Numbered from the stretch's first letter, positions 1 to 9,206 are shown. The stretch: 64,000 nucleotides of DNA from Paenibacillus aceti (GCF_003614185.1 NZ_KZ987724.1:1775360-1839359), one strand, 5' to 3'. Notes: a model not told the origin generated them from the letters alone. Made by a program: numbers and translations.

Positions 1-8
1 AAATCATG

Positions 9-714
9 ACCACCCGTCCAACGGGTGGTTTGCACTTGGGGTATAACCCCCTGTTGCCAAACTGCGCCTAAAGACGCTAGCCTGACCACAAATCTGTTCA
101 GGCTCAGTGTAATTTGTCACTTTCACTAACCAGTTAAACTGGTTTATTTCTTTTTGCTCCTGTTACTGCTAAACGGATCTTCGTACTCTTTTACACTCAA
201 CTTATCTATTGCTTGGTCATGTGCTTCTTGTTCACGAATGTATTTTGCTACGGTTGCTTCATTTAGGCCCACTGTACTTACATAATAGCCTTCTGCCCAA
301 AATTTTCGATTCCCATATTTATACTTTAGTTGCGCGTGCTTTTCAAAGATCATTAGCGAACTTTTCCCCTTCAGATATCCCATGAATGTGGACACGGCTA
401 TCTTTGGGGGGATCGCTACCAGCATGTGTACATGATCTGGCATCATATGACCTTCCAGGATGTCCACTCCCTTATACTTACATAAACGTTTGAAAATTTC
501 GATTAAGTCTTTCCTCACTTGATTATAGATCTCTTTCCGTCTATACTTCGGGGTGAACACAATGTGGTATTTGCACATCCACTTCGTGTGAGCTAGACTA
601 TAGCTCTTGTTTGCCATCTAAGACCATTCCTTTCAATTGAGCCTGAACATCTCAATTCTATCGGGATGGTCTTATTGGTCAAACCCTCGATCCCTCCACC
701 CGCATAGCGGGTGG
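9..714 (-). mobile_element. IS200/IS605-type insertion sequence (IS200 group)
   Basis: A single HUH transposase gene is flanked by two short perfect hairpins with the same stem theme: 9-29 (stem ACCACCCGT) and 696-714 (stem CCACCCGC). Subterminal palindromes at the ends are what IS200/IS605 elements use instead of inverted repeats. There is no TnpB gene, so this is an IS200-like arrangement. A second pairing, TTCAGGCTCA near 98-107 with TGAGCCTGAA near 639-648, brackets the gene. The exact cleavage sites cannot be fixed from this sequence, so the ends given are those of the hairpins. The element sits just beyond the glnA terminator and breaks no recognisable gene. Confidence 0.75.
144..617 (-). 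CDS. tnpA: IS200/IS605 family transposase TnpA
   Basis: This 157-residue protein has the usual length of a Y1 HUH single-strand transposase. The HUH metal motif is seen as H62-V63-H64 in PDHVHML, and the likely nucleophile is Tyr126 in the context AKYIREQ. The N-terminal KYHIVFTPKYRRK and the central GYLKGKSS segments are typical of the family. The reading frame is intact, so the element could be active. In this family the protein cuts and rejoins single-stranded element ends at subterminal hairpins. It starts with ATG after a weak GGAATGG. No accessory TnpB is present. Confidence 0.93.
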   Translation of the reverse strand: MANKSYSLAHTKWMCKYHIVFTPKYRRKEIYNQVRKDLIEIFKRLCKYKGVDILEGHMMPDHVHMLVAIPPKIAVSTFMGYLKGKSSLMIFEKHAQLKYKYGNRKFWAEGYYVSTVGLNEATVAKYIREQEAHDQAIDKLSVKEYEDPFSSNRSKKK

Positions 715-761
715 TTTTTTGTTTCGCGCGTTTCACGCACTCAACTGGCTAAAGCCATAAC

Positions 762-791
762 AAAAAACCCTCACGCCATACGGCGCAAGGG
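762..791 (-). terminator. Rho-independent terminator of the glnRA operon
   Basis: On the minus strand a 10-bp stem (CCCTTGCGCC with GGCGTGAGGG, 8 of 10 paired) is followed by TTTTTT, just downstream of the glnA stop codon. Confidence 0.8.
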
Positions 792-801
792 GCTCCTTGA
801 A

Positions 802-2130
802 TTAATACAACGTAATATATTGGTCGCGTTCCCATTGGTGCACTTGAGTGCGGAACATATCCCATTCGATGGCTTTCAGCTCGTAGAAGTGGGTCAAAGC
901 ATGATCGCCGAGAGCTTCGGAAATGATCTCGCTGCGAACCAATTCACCGAGAGCTTCCTTCAGGTCTACAGGTAAGCTTGGAATTCCTTCTTCAACACGT
1001 TCTTCGTCAGACATGACGTAGATGTTGCGGTCAACCGGTTGAACGAGCGGCAGTTTCTTCTTGATGCCGTCAAGTCCGGCCTTGAGCATTACGGCCAGAG
1101 CCAGGTAGGGGTTAGCCGCCGGGTCAGGGTTCCGAACCTCCACACGAGTACTGATACCGCGGGAAGCAGGAATACGAATCATCGGACTGCGGTTGCTGGA
1201 GGACCAAGCGACATAGCAAGGGGCTTCATAACCAGGCACGAGACGTTTATAAGAGTTCACAGTTGGGTTGGTTACAGCAGCGAAGGCGCGCGCATGGGTC
1301 AAAATACCGGCCATGTAATGGCGAGCATCTTGGCTCAGACCAAGCTCGTCCTTCTCGTCGTAGAAAGCATTGGTCTTCCCCTTGAACAGGGATTGGTGAC
1401 AGTGCATTCCGGAACCGCTCACTCCATACAGTGGCTTCGGCATAAATGTAGCATGCAAGCCATGCTGACGAGCGATCGTCTTAACTACCAATTTGAAGGT
1501 TTGAATTTGGTCCGCCGCTTTAATCGCTTTGGCATATTTGAAGTCGATTTCATGTTGGCCTGGAGCTACCTCATGGTGAGAAGCTTCGATTTCAAAGCCC
1601 ATTTCCTCAAGGGTCAGCACGATCTCGCGGCGGCAGTTCTCACCAAGATCCGTCGGGGCAAGGTCGAAATAACCGCCTTGGTCATTCAACTCCATAGTGG
1701 GGTTGCCCTTCTCATCTGTCTTGAATAGGAAGAATTCTGGCTCAGGTCCGACATTCATCGAAGTATAGCCCATTTCCTCGGCTTCCTTCAGCACACGCTT
1801 CAGGATATTGCGAGGGTCACCAGCGAACGGTGTGCCGTCAGGCATGTACACATCACAGATCAAGCGGGCAATACGATCCTCTCTAATCCAAGGGAAAATA
1901 ACCCAGGTTTCCAGATCCGGAACCAAATACATGTCAGATTCTTCGATCCGCACATAGCCTTCAATAGATGAACCGTCGAACATCATCTTGTTGTCCAACG
2001 CCTTCGGCAATTGGCTTACCGGGATCTCAACGTTCTTGATCGTTCCCAGCAGATCTGTAAATTGCAGACGGATAAAGCGGACATTCTCTTCTTCGGCGAT
2101 TCGCAGAATATCTTCCTTGGTGTAACTCAC
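802..2130 (-). CDS. glnA: Glutamine synthetase, type I (GSI-alpha)
   Basis: It makes glutamine from glutamate, ammonia and ATP as a cytoplasmic dodecamer. The 442-residue length fits Bacillus GlnA (444). Visible signatures are [16 protein letters not shown] with a metal-binding Glu, [22 protein letters not shown] and [25 protein letters not shown] carries the Arg equivalent to B. subtilis Arg62, which takes part in feedback control; no adenylylation-type tail is present. The start chosen is GTG at 2130, with GGGAG 8 nt upstream, because the protein then begins like other GlnA (SYTKEDI). An in-frame TTG 15 nt upstream has no good ribosome site. It is second gene of the glnRA operon, 18 bp after glnR. 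Confidence 0.97.
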   Translation of the reverse strand: MSYTKEDILRIAEEENVRFIRLQFTDLLGTIKNVEIPVSQLPKALDNKMMFDGSSIEGYVRIEESDMYLVPDLETWVIFPWIREDRIARLICDVYMPDGTPFAGDPRNILKRVLKEAEEMGYTSMNVGPEPEFFLFKTDEKGNPTMELNDQGGYFDLAPTDLGENCRREIVLTLEEMGFEIEASHHEVAPGQHEIDFKYAKAIKAADQIQTFKLVVKTIARQHGLHATFMPKPLYGVSGSGMHCHQSLFKGKTNAFYDEKDELGLSQDARHYMAGILTHARAFAAVTNPTVNSYKRLVPGYEAPCYVAWSSSNRSPMIRIPASRGISTRVEVRNPDPAANPYLALAVMLKAGLDGIKKKLPLVQPVDRNIYVMSDEERVEEGIPSLPVDLKEALGELVRSEIISEALGDHALTHFYELKAIEWDMFRTQVHQWERDQYITLY

Positions 2131-2148
2131 GCTAACATCTCCCAACAG

Positions 2149-2562
2149 TTAATTTAATTTAAAATACCGGGATAATTCCCCCTGGATTAATGAAACCTGA
2201 CCAGGACGTTGCTTCGTGAACAATTCCTGCTTCAGAATACGATAGAGCTCGGAATTCGATATTTCCTTGCGTTTTTCTTCGGTGTCCCGCGTTATGACAG
2301 TCGCTTCCTCAGATTCGCCATCAACCGGGGCGATCACCTGTTTAATACCGGCGATATTAACTCCCTTATCGATCAAGGCCTTAATCTCGAGGAGACGTTC
2401 CACATCATTAAAGGAGAACAGACGTTGGTTCCCGGATGTCCGCGCAGGTACAATCAACTCATGCTGTTCGTAATAACGAATCTGCCGAGCTGTTAAATCC
2501 GTAAGCTTCATCACGATACCAATCGGAAACAAGGCCATATTTCTGCGAATATCGTCACTCAT
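2149..2562 (-). CDS. glnR: MerR-family nitrogen repressor GlnR
   Basis: This 137-residue protein has an N-terminal winged-helix MerR domain (MKLTDLTARQIRYYEQHELI, then QRLFSFNDVERLLEIKALIDKG) and a short C-terminal tail (GELSRYFKLN) of the kind through which feedback-inhibited glutamine synthetase activates GlnR. It represses glnRA and other nitrogen genes by binding TGTNAN7TNACA. ATG at 2562 is preceded by GGAAGG with 9-nt spacing; an in-frame TTG lies 9 nt upstream. It is the first gene of the operon with glnA, and its own promoter carries two matching operators, which supports autoregulation. Confidence 0.96.
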   Translation of the reverse strand: MSDDIRRNMALFPIGIVMKLTDLTARQIRYYEQHELIVPARTSGNQRLFSFNDVERLLEIKALIDKGVNIAGIKQVIAPVDGESEEATVITRDTEEKRKEISNSELYRILKQELFTKQRPGQVSLIQGELSRYFKLN

Positions 2563-2597
2563 CGCTCTCAACCTTCCAGTTTAATTATCATAGACTA

Positions 2598-2626
2598 ATG
2601 ATATGTAAGTTATTCTGACATGTCAA
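2598..2626 (-). promoter_or_regulatory. Sigma-A promoter of glnRA
   Basis: On the minus strand the -35 box is TTGACA (2621-2626, perfect), followed by exactly 17 bp and the -10 box TATCAT (2598-2603). The spacer is itself a full GlnR box, so repressor binding and RNA polymerase binding exclude each other. The glnR start lies about 36 nt downstream. Confidence 0.88.
2604..2620. promoter_or_regulatory. GlnR/TnrA box 1, inside the promoter spacer
   Basis: TGTAA-N7-TGACA is a perfect match to TGTNAN7TNACA. It fills the 17 bp between -35 and -10 of the glnRA promoter. Confidence 0.9.
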
Positions 2627-2632
2627 TAGTGA

Positions 2633-2649
2633 TGTCAGGTTAGCTTACA
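2633..2649. promoter_or_regulatory. GlnR/TnrA box 2, upstream of -35
   Basis: TGTCA-N7-TTACA is a second perfect match, 29 bp from box 1 start to start and 7 bp beyond the -35 box. The pair resembles the two-operator layout known for Bacillus glnRA. Confidence 0.88.
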
Positions 2650-2655
2650 AGAAAT

Positions 2656-3909
2656 TTATAGCAAATTACGATCCCTCATCGTCTGCAATGCGGTTAACAG
2701 ACCGAACTTAACGTGGGAGTAGGTAAGTCCGCCCTGCATATAAGCGATATAAGGCTCGCGGATCGGCGCATCTGCAGACAGCTCAAGACTGCCCCCCTGA
2801 ATAAAGGTCCCCGCCGCCATAATGACCGGATGTTCATATCCCGGCATATCCCAAGGCTCAGGCACAACATGACCGTCAACCGCTGCCGCACGCTGAATCC
2901 CTTGCACAAAAGCAATCAAATGCTCCGAGCTGCTGAACGAAATCGCCTGAATCAAATCCGTACGCTTATCATTCCAGCGCGGCTTACTATCAAAGCCGAC
3001 CCGCTCGAACAAGGCTGCAGCCAGAATACTTCCCTTGACCGCTTGTCCGACAATCGTCGGAGCCATGAATAATCCTTGATAAATCCCTCTTGTTGTGCCC
3101 AGCATAGCGCCGACTTCACTGCCGATGCCCGGCGCTGTCAGACGGTTCGCAGCCAGCTCCACCAGTTCCGCCCGACCGCATATGTATCCGCCTGTTTCGG
3201 CCAATCCTCCGCCCGGGTTCTTGATCAGCGAGCCTGCCATCAGATCCACACCTACCTGGGTCGGCTCCTGCTCCTCCGTAAATTCCCCATAGCAGTTATC
3301 GACGAACACGATAAAATCCGGGGATAGAGCTTTCACCCGCCGTACCATATCTCCGATCTGCTCCACCGTGAAGGAATCCCGCCAATCGTATCCGCGTGAA
3401 CGCTGGATTCCGATCACCTTCGTGCTGCTCGTTATTTTGCCAGCTACCGCATCCCAGTCCACCGAGCCATCGGCAAGCAAGTCCACATCATCGTAGGTTA
3501 TGCCAAAATCCCGCAAGGACCCGGTTCCATCGCCCGGTTCACCAATGACCTTATGCAGAGTATCATACGGCTTACCCGTAATGTAGAGTAGCCCATCTCC
3601 CGGCCGTAGCACACCGAACAAGGCTGTGGAAATCGTATGCGTTCCCGAAGCAAAATGAGGTCGCACCAGCGCCACCTCCGCTCCGAATACATCCGCGTAG
3701 ACGAGATCCAGCACCTCACGTCCCCGGTCATTATAGGCATATCCGGTCGAGCCAGCAAAATGAAAATCACTGACATGATGCTTCTGAAAAGCTTCAATGA
3801 CCTTGAACTGATTTTTGTCCACAATTCGATCTATTTCCCGGAACTGCTGTTCAGCCTGACGCTCCGCTTCTTCCATTCGTGTTACGATCTCTTCAGAAAA
3901 TACCGCCAT
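2656..3909 (-). CDS. ynbB: PLP-dependent aminotransferase-like protein, YnbB / methionine gamma-lyase family
   Basis: This 417-residue fold-type I PLP enzyme belongs to the family often called aluminium resistance protein. SGTHTIS (88-94) would form the phosphate loop, D204 in VDNCYGEF would contact the pyridine nitrogen, and K230 in SLIKNPGGG is the expected Schiff-base lysine. The substrate of this family is not settled. ATG is preceded by GGGAGAGAG. The gene lies directly before glnR, as ynbB does in B. subtilis, but the hflX homologue that normally sits between spoVK and ynbB is missing; a 222-bp gap with a small GCCTG/CAGGC hairpin is found instead. Confidence 0.88.
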   Translation of the reverse strand: MAVFSEEIVTRMEEAERQAEQQFREIDRIVDKNQFKVIEAFQKHHVSDFHFAGSTGYAYNDRGREVLDLVYADVFGAEVALVRPHFASGTHTISTALFGVLRPGDGLLYITGKPYDTLHKVIGEPGDGTGSLRDFGITYDDVDLLADGSVDWDAVAGKITSSTKVIGIQRSRGYDWRDSFTVEQIGDMVRRVKALSPDFIVFVDNCYGEFTEEQEPTQVGVDLMAGSLIKNPGGGLAETGGYICGRAELVELAANRLTAPGIGSEVGAMLGTTRGIYQGLFMAPTIVGQAVKGSILAAALFERVGFDSKPRWNDKRTDLIQAISFSSSEHLIAFVQGIQRAAAVDGHVVPEPWDMPGYEHPVIMAAGTFIQGGSLELSADAPIREPYIAYMQGGLTYSHVKFGLLTALQTMRDRNLL

Positions 3910-4131
3910 CCAACTTCTCTCTCCCTTTACAGTTGTTCAAAAAGCGTAAGCTTCATGCAGAAGATCTGGCTCCTTGAACATGCTCTGTGAATTCTCGCTG
4001 TACGCCTCAGCATAATTTAAAAATTGAACCGCCTGATGCAGGCAGACCAGGTGTAGCATAAGCAGCAGCCTGACCGCATCATGGGTTCAACTTGAACATA
4101 ATATTACAACCTTACTAGTACACACACGCTA

Positions 4132-5103
4132 CTATTCAAACTTCAAGTCCTCGGTGCGGATAGTCATAAGCTCCAGCTTCCCGGGCGAGCCGCCGCTATA
4201 TTGGTTCAGAATGCGTACCGCCTGCTGACGGATCGAACGCTCGATCACATTACGGACATACCTTGCGTTACTGAACACATGCTCGCCTTCCACCTTCTCC
4301 CGTAGCAGATGCTGTTTCAATTTGACGATCGCCTGCGGCATCAGAATATAATCACGTTCCTTGGCCATACCTTCGGCAATCTGGATTAATTGATCGATTG
4401 TATAATCGGGAAATTCCATCACGATCGGGAAGCGGGAGGGCAGCCCCGGGTTCGTATCCAGGAAGAAATCCATCTCATCGCTATACCCAGCTAAAATAAG
4501 AATAAATTGCGACTTGGAATCTTCCATTTGTTTTACTAATACATCAATGGCTTCCTTCCCAAAATCCTTCTCCCCGCCGCGGGCAAGGCTGTACGCTTCG
4601 TCCACAAACAGAATACCGCCCATCGCCTTCTTGACCAAATCACGGGTTTTCTGTGCGGTATGCCCGATGTATTCTCCCACAAGGTCGGCCCGCTCTACCT
4701 CGATCAGATGACCTTTGCTAAGCACACCCATCCGCTGAAAAAATTTAGCTACCAGCCGGGCGACCGTCGTCTTACCGGTACCTGGATTTCCTTTGAACAC
4801 CATATGGAACACTTGTGCCTCGGACAATAGACCCGCTTCAGAGCGCATCGACGCAATTTGCAGGAGAGCAAATATTTCGTACATCAGCTCTTTAATATGA
4901 TCCAGTCCAACCAGTGCATCCAGTTCCTTCTGCAAATCTGCAAACAGGCTATTCTGCGGCATAACCTTGGCAGATGAACGGGCTTCACTGTCCGGAACGC
5001 TCTGCGAGACAACCGGCGGCTCCGAATTGCGCAGAACAATATTAATTTGTCTTGAAGGTCTCTCCTCTGGAGGTCCACTTCTAGCCATTACTCGCCCTGA
5101 CAT
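4132..5103 (-). CDS. spoVK: Stage V sporulation protein K, AAA+ ATPase (CbxX/CfqX type)
   Basis: From the ATG with AAAGAGGTG 9 nt upstream the protein has 323 residues, matching Bacillus SpoVK (322); a longer in-frame version would add 35 unconserved residues. The AAA+ core shows Walker A GNPGTGKTT (105-113), a pore-loop-like LVGEYIGHT, Walker B GILFVDEAYSL (163-173), sensor 1 ILAGYSDEM and an arginine finger in NPGLPSRFP. The first 55 residues look disordered. SpoVK is needed late in spore maturation in the mother cell; its substrate is unknown. Its place next to ynbB-glnRA is conserved in Bacillus. Confidence 0.93.
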   Translation of the reverse strand: MSGRVMARSGPPEERPSRQINIVLRNSEPPVVSQSVPDSEARSSAKVMPQNSLFADLQKELDALVGLDHIKELMYEIFALLQIASMRSEAGLLSEAQVFHMVFKGNPGTGKTTVARLVAKFFQRMGVLSKGHLIEVERADLVGEYIGHTAQKTRDLVKKAMGGILFVDEAYSLARGGEKDFGKEAIDVLVKQMEDSKSQFILILAGYSDEMDFFLDTNPGLPSRFPIVMEFPDYTIDQLIQIAEGMAKERDYILMPQAIVKLKQHLLREKVEGEHVFSNARYVRNVIERSIRQQAVRILNQYSGGSPGKLELMTIRTEDLKFE

Positions 5104-5188
5104 AGCGTAGATCACCTCTTTATATGGTGGGGCTTTGAAACACATATTTAAATGTATTCTCTCTCCCCGTCCGATATTAGAAGTTTTG

Positions 5189-5863
5189 TCATTTCCAGCC
5201 AAGAGCAAGCAAGGCGTAATCTATCTTCCATTTCGTATAAGCCAGAATTTCGCGCACAATAGTAGGAACACGCTTCAGCACCTGGGTCTCTGTGAGCGAC
5301 AGCCTCGGATTGGAATAATCCAGTGCCTCCGCGATCTCGTAGGATCGGTTGCCATGGAAGGTATGCGTGATAATCACCGCTGTTGTGAACTCCTTATCCT
5401 TCATAATCTCCTGGCTGAATTTCAAATTCTCAAGGGTGCTGGTCGCCTTATTCTCTAGCAGGAGCGCTTCCTTCGGTACTCCATGCTGCTCCAGATAGAT
5501 CGCCATTCCCTCTGCTTCCGTGTAAGGATTACCCGGCTTGTCCAGACCTCCCGTCAAAATAAAGGAATGAAAGCGCCCGGCCTTATAATCTGCAAGGCCC
5601 TGCTCCAGGCGCTCCCGCAAGCCCGGACTCGGCTTGTCACCCCACATCGCCGCGCCAAGTATAATACCGACATCGGCAGGCTCAGAAGCAACCGCCGTCG
5701 CCGCTGTATTCCGATACACACTGCCAATCTGGGCCAGTGCATAGACAGACCATAGGACACCTAGCAATATACAGGTTACCCCAATGCGCAGCATCCAGAC
5801 GAATTTGCGACTGCGTCTTCTTCGACTCCCAAGATACGGTGAGCTAGCACGGTATTGAGCCAT
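5189..5863 (-). CDS. YdcF/SanA-like DUF218 membrane protein
   Basis: This 224-residue protein has an Arg-rich cytoplasmic start (residues 1-21), one transmembrane helix (about 24-45) and an external DUF218 domain with GIILGAAMWGDKPSPGLRERLEQG, ILTGG, KATSTLENLKFS and THTFHGNRS. The family includes YdcF and SanA/vancomycin-sensitivity proteins and is linked with envelope functions, but the biochemical activity is not established. It begins 2 bp after the DUF402 gene's stop is reached on the complementary ordering (5866), with GGAGG before the ATG, so the two genes are likely co-transcribed. Confidence 0.85.
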   Translation of the reverse strand: MAQYRASSPYLGSRRRRSRKFVWMLRIGVTCILLGVLWSVYALAQIGSVYRNTAATAVASEPADVGIILGAAMWGDKPSPGLRERLEQGLADYKAGRFHSFILTGGLDKPGNPYTEAEGMAIYLEQHGVPKEALLLENKATSTLENLKFSQEIMKDKEFTTAVIITHTFHGNRSYEIAEALDYSNPRLSLTETQVLKRVPTIVREILAYTKWKIDYALLALGWK

Positions 5864-5865
5864 GA

Positions 5866-6426
5866 TTAACCTCCAGAATTGCTAGAATCAGATTGAACAT
5901 AACCGGTCCGGTAGTGCTCAAGCGACATCGCAAAATAAGGGAACGCTTGATTCTTGATCAATTTCATCACTTCACGGGCCGTTTCCTTCGCCAGATCATA
6001 ATCCCTGACGCTGATAAATCCGCGGCTTAGTGCATCATCAAGTTCATCTTCATCCAGCAAGAATACCTCGCCATTCTTCAGTACAACAATATCCAAATAC
6101 AAATCATCGAACCAAGGGACCCCTTGGTCGGTAACCCCTTGGGTTTTGCATACATCAATGTACCATTCCACGATGTCCCCATGATCGTCAAACATCGCGG
6201 TTACTACATAGTGAGCCCCTTTGGGATAGTATTGAAGCCATGTATATCCCTTGTCGGCGATGCGAAAGGTATGACCTCCATACGTCTTCCAAAGCGGATC
6301 ACGCAGGGCGTTAATACCGTAAAACGTAGCATAGCCCGTAAATTTGTCACCCTCTACATACTTCGATTTGAACTGGCGCTGGGTCACGCGGCGCCAATTC
6401 GCACGGTCTCCGAATTTTCGCTTCAT
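5866..6426 (-). CDS. DUF402 domain protein, probable nucleoside tri/diphosphate phosphatase (YgaC-like)
   Basis: The 186-residue protein carries the DUF402 barrel, seen in LQYYPKGAHYVVTAMFD, GDIVEWYIDV, DDLYLDIVV and DEDELDDALSRG. The acidic residues in those segments are the metal ligands in characterised Ntdp-type members that hydrolyse NTPs and NDPs. ATG at 6426 has GAAAGGG 9 nt upstream and gives the usual start MKRKFGDR; an upstream in-frame start adds 20 unlikely residues. The gene is followed 2 bp later by the DUF218 membrane protein gene. The phosphatase function is inferred from the family. Confidence 0.83.
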   Translation of the reverse strand: MKRKFGDRANWRRVTQRQFKSKYVEGDKFTGYATFYGINALRDPLWKTYGGHTFRIADKGYTWLQYYPKGAHYVVTAMFDDHGDIVEWYIDVCKTQGVTDQGVPWFDDLYLDIVVLKNGEVFLLDEDELDDALSRGFISVRDYDLAKETAREVMKLIKNQAFPYFAMSLEHYRTGYVQSDSSNSGG

Positions 6427-6524
6427 GTTCAATACCCTTTCAACACAATGTACTTTCAGCTTACCACATTTAAAGGACTCACTCAAAAACGAATCTTCAA
6501 AAATTTATAAAAATACATCAAGCG

Positions 6525-6561
6525 CAAAAGAACACCGATGCCCTATCAGGGCACCGGCGTT
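6525..6561 (-). terminator. Probable terminator downstream of the PBP gene
   Basis: A near-perfect hairpin (AACGCCGGTGCCCT with AGGGCATCGGTGTT on the minus strand) is followed by a short CTTTT. The U-tract is weak, but the stem is strong and lies between the PBP stop and the next minus-strand gene. Confidence 0.6.
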
Positions 6562-6623
6562 CGATCCGAACCTATATACTAACCTTTTTATCATATCGAT
6601 ATCTGTATTCTTAGACCAGCAGT

Positions 6624-9206
6624 CTATACTCCACCAGAGCCGCTGTTCTGACCACCACCGCCGTCGACCGGTTGATCCGTTCCGGAACTGGAGGCATCCC
6701 CGCCGCCACCGGAATCGCCTGGCGTCGTCCCGCCTGGAACACTACCACCCTCATTTCCGTTTCCAGACTCGGTGTTATTCCCATTCTCATTGCCCTCTGG
6801 AGGAGGAACTTGATTCCCGCCATTGCCGGATTCACCAGAGCCGCCCTCGCCAGGAGGTGGCGTCACTTCCGAGCCTCCGCCGCCTTCCCCAGGATTCTCT
6901 GTATCCCCTCCATCTGGAGGCGGGATGACTTCTCCCTCGCCCTGATCCTCAGCAGGTACCGAGACCTGAGTAATATTGGATGGCTGGCTCTCTACATCAT
7001 TGACAGGATCATAGATTGTTACATAGTATTCATAATCCGTGCCTGGTACGACCCCTATGTCCTCAGCCGAAGTCGTAACCGAATCCATATAACGCGTAAA
7101 TTCGGATGCAGTCGCTTCGCGGCGATAGATGCGGTAGGCAACATCGGTCTCTTCTGTACCTGTCCAGTTCAGTGAAACCGTTCCCGTTCCTTCATCATAC
7201 GAACCGCTTAAATTGCTCGGTGCAGTAATCTCTACTTCCTCTTGTGGAGGCTCTGGAGCTTTCTCCAGACTCTTCGGAACAGGGAAGTCCTTGACCGGGA
7301 CGCCTTTGAGTGCCTCCTTCATAATCGTTGCGAATAAGGAAGCTGCCTGACCACTACTGCCATTTAGCAAATGGTTCTTATCCGGATTATCGTAGCCTTC
7401 CCAGATCGCAGCCGTCCATTCCGGCGTATATCCAACGAACCATACGTCACGGTTCTTGCTGCTCTTGAGGCCCGGGATACCATGCTGTGTCGTCCCCGTC
7501 TTACCGGCCAGCGGACGATCGATCTTGGCACGTCTACCTGTACCGTCATTAACAACATTCTGCAGCAGCTTCGTCATATAATAAGCTGTCGTCTCGCTGA
7601 ATACCCGCTTCGGCTTCGGCGGATTGTATTTGAACAGATCCTTGCCATCGTGATCCTTGATCAGCTTAATGGAGTATGGAGCATTGTATTCCCCACCGTT
7701 GGCATACACACTAAAGGCTCCCGCCATTTCCAGCGTATTCGTACCATAGGTCAGACCGCCGAGCGCAATCGCCAGGTTATTGTCATTCTTATCCATCTTG
7801 ATGCCCATTTCCTCGGCATACTTCACACCGGTCTTAACCCCGACCTGATTCAATAACCATACGGCAGGAATATTCTCCGACTTCGTCAACGCAGTAGTGA
7901 AATCTATCGTCTTGGAATAACCATGCAGGTTACGCGGACAATAGTCGCCGAAGCACTGCTTCTCATTACTAATCTGCGAGTTGATCGTAAACTGGCCGGA
8001 CTCAAGCGCAGGACCATAGGATACGATCGGTTTAAAGGCCGAGCCAGGCTGTCTGCGGCTCTCGACACGACTGAAGCCTTTGCGTTGGTAGTCACGACCG
8101 CCCAATAGAGCGATCAAGCTGCCATTCTGATGGTTCATAATGACGATCGAAGCCTGAACCGGCTGGTCATCCTTGCTCTTCTCGAAGAAGTCGTCATTGT
8201 CGAACGCCTTCTCAACCGCTTTTTGCGCCTGTGCGTCCATCGTTGTATAAATTTTGTATCCGCCGCGGTTCAGATCGTCTTCCGTCAGCCCATATTTCTC
8301 CTCGGCTTCTTTAATGACATAATCCTTGAAGGCCAGATAGCTCTCATTCTTCACTGGCGGAACATAATCATAATCGACCGCCTTCGCTTCGTCACGCTCT
8401 TCAGCAGAGATATAGCCCTGCTCAAACATCAGGTCGAGCACAACCGCCCGGCGCTGCTTCGACAGATCCGGATTGGATACCGGATTGTACTTGGACGGAC
8501 CCTTTGGAATAGCGGCCAGCGTAGCAATTTGCCATAATTCAAGCTTATCGAGGTCACTGACTCCAAAATACCGCTGGGATGCTGCCTTAATCCCATACGC
8601 TTTCTGGCCGAAGAAGATCCGGTTCAGATAGAGCGTAATAATCTCATCCTTCGTCTTATGGTTCTCGAGCGCCATGGCGATAGACATTTCCGTCGCTTTA
8701 CGGAAGAAGGTCTTATCCCGGCTCAAGAACATATTCTTGGCCAACTGCTGCGTAATCGTACTGCCCCCTTCAACAAGAGAACGGGCCATAACGTCTTTGA
8801 CAGCGGCACGTCCGATGGACCATAAATCAACACCGCTATGCTCTAAAAATCGTCTATCCTCAGTAGCGATAAATGCTTTTTTGACTAGCTCAGGTATTTT
8901 ATCGGAATCAACAGGCTCGCTGCGATCCACCGATAATTCACCCATCATATTTCCATTGCGGTCATAGACCTTTGAGGTTTCATAAATAAACAGCTTATCC
9001 TCATTCTCTCTGAGGATCTTCTCACCGTTGACGGTAATATAGAGATAACCTGCGATCGCACAAATACTAGCGATAGCTACGGTGAAAAATAAGGTCCACA
9101 TGAGCCGCCTTGCCGTCAGTTTTCTTTTTTTATTCCCTTTTGGCTTGACCGGCTTGTGACTTGGCTTACTGTTCCTGTCCAGTCTGGAAGGTCTCTTAGT
9201 AGACAT
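6624..9206 (-). CDS. Class A penicillin-binding protein (PBP1A-like) with FnIII domain and Gly-rich tail
   Basis: The 860-residue bifunctional enzyme polymerises and cross-links peptidoglycan. A basic cytoplasmic start and one transmembrane helix (about 36-57) precede a GT51 glycosyltransferase domain (catalytic Glu116 in ATEDRRF; GGSTITQQLAKN 147-158). The transpeptidase has S389 in SAFK, SEN (443-445) and KTG (569-571). A fibronectin type III domain follows (about 660-750), then a low-complexity tail of Gly, Pro, Ser, Asn and Glu (about 751-860). FnIII and disordered tails occur in Paenibacillus and Bacillus PBPs, but this tail is long. It begins with ATG and is followed by a hairpin terminator. 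Confidence 0.95.
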   Translation of the reverse strand: MSTKRPSRLDRNSKPSHKPVKPKGNKKRKLTARRLMWTLFFTVAIASICAIAGYLYITVNGEKILRENEDKLFIYETSKVYDRNGNMMGELSVDRSEPVDSDKIPELVKKAFIATEDRRFLEHSGVDLWSIGRAAVKDVMARSLVEGGSTITQQLAKNMFLSRDKTFFRKATEMSIAMALENHKTKDEIITLYLNRIFFGQKAYGIKAASQRYFGVSDLDKLELWQIATLAAIPKGPSKYNPVSNPDLSKQRRAVVLDLMFEQGYISAEERDEAKAVDYDYVPPVKNESYLAFKDYVIKEAEEKYGLTEDDLNRGGYKIYTTMDAQAQKAVEKAFDNDDFFEKSKDDQPVQASIVIMNHQNGSLIALLGGRDYQRKGFSRVESRRQPGSAFKPIVSYGPALESGQFTINSQISNEKQCFGDYCPRNLHGYSKTIDFTTALTKSENIPAVWLLNQVGVKTGVKYAEEMGIKMDKNDNNLAIALGGLTYGTNTLEMAGAFSVYANGGEYNAPYSIKLIKDHDGKDLFKYNPPKPKRVFSETTAYYMTKLLQNVVNDGTGRRAKIDRPLAGKTGTTQHGIPGLKSSKNRDVWFVGYTPEWTAAIWEGYDNPDKNHLLNGSSGQAASLFATIMKEALKGVPVKDFPVPKSLEKAPEPPQEEVEITAPSNLSGSYDEGTGTVSLNWTGTEETDVAYRIYRREATASEFTRYMDSVTTSAEDIGVVPGTDYEYYVTIYDPVNDVESQPSNITQVSVPAEDQGEGEVIPPPDGGDTENPGEGGGGSEVTPPPGEGGSGESGNGGNQVPPPEGNENGNNTESGNGNEGGSVPGGTTPGDSGGGGDASSSGTDQPVDGGGGQNSGSGGV

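Noticed and set aside
1039-1728. 229-codon plus-strand ORF opposite glnA
   Set aside because: It is antisense to the strongly conserved glutamine synthetase gene, has no ribosome site and no recognisable motif.
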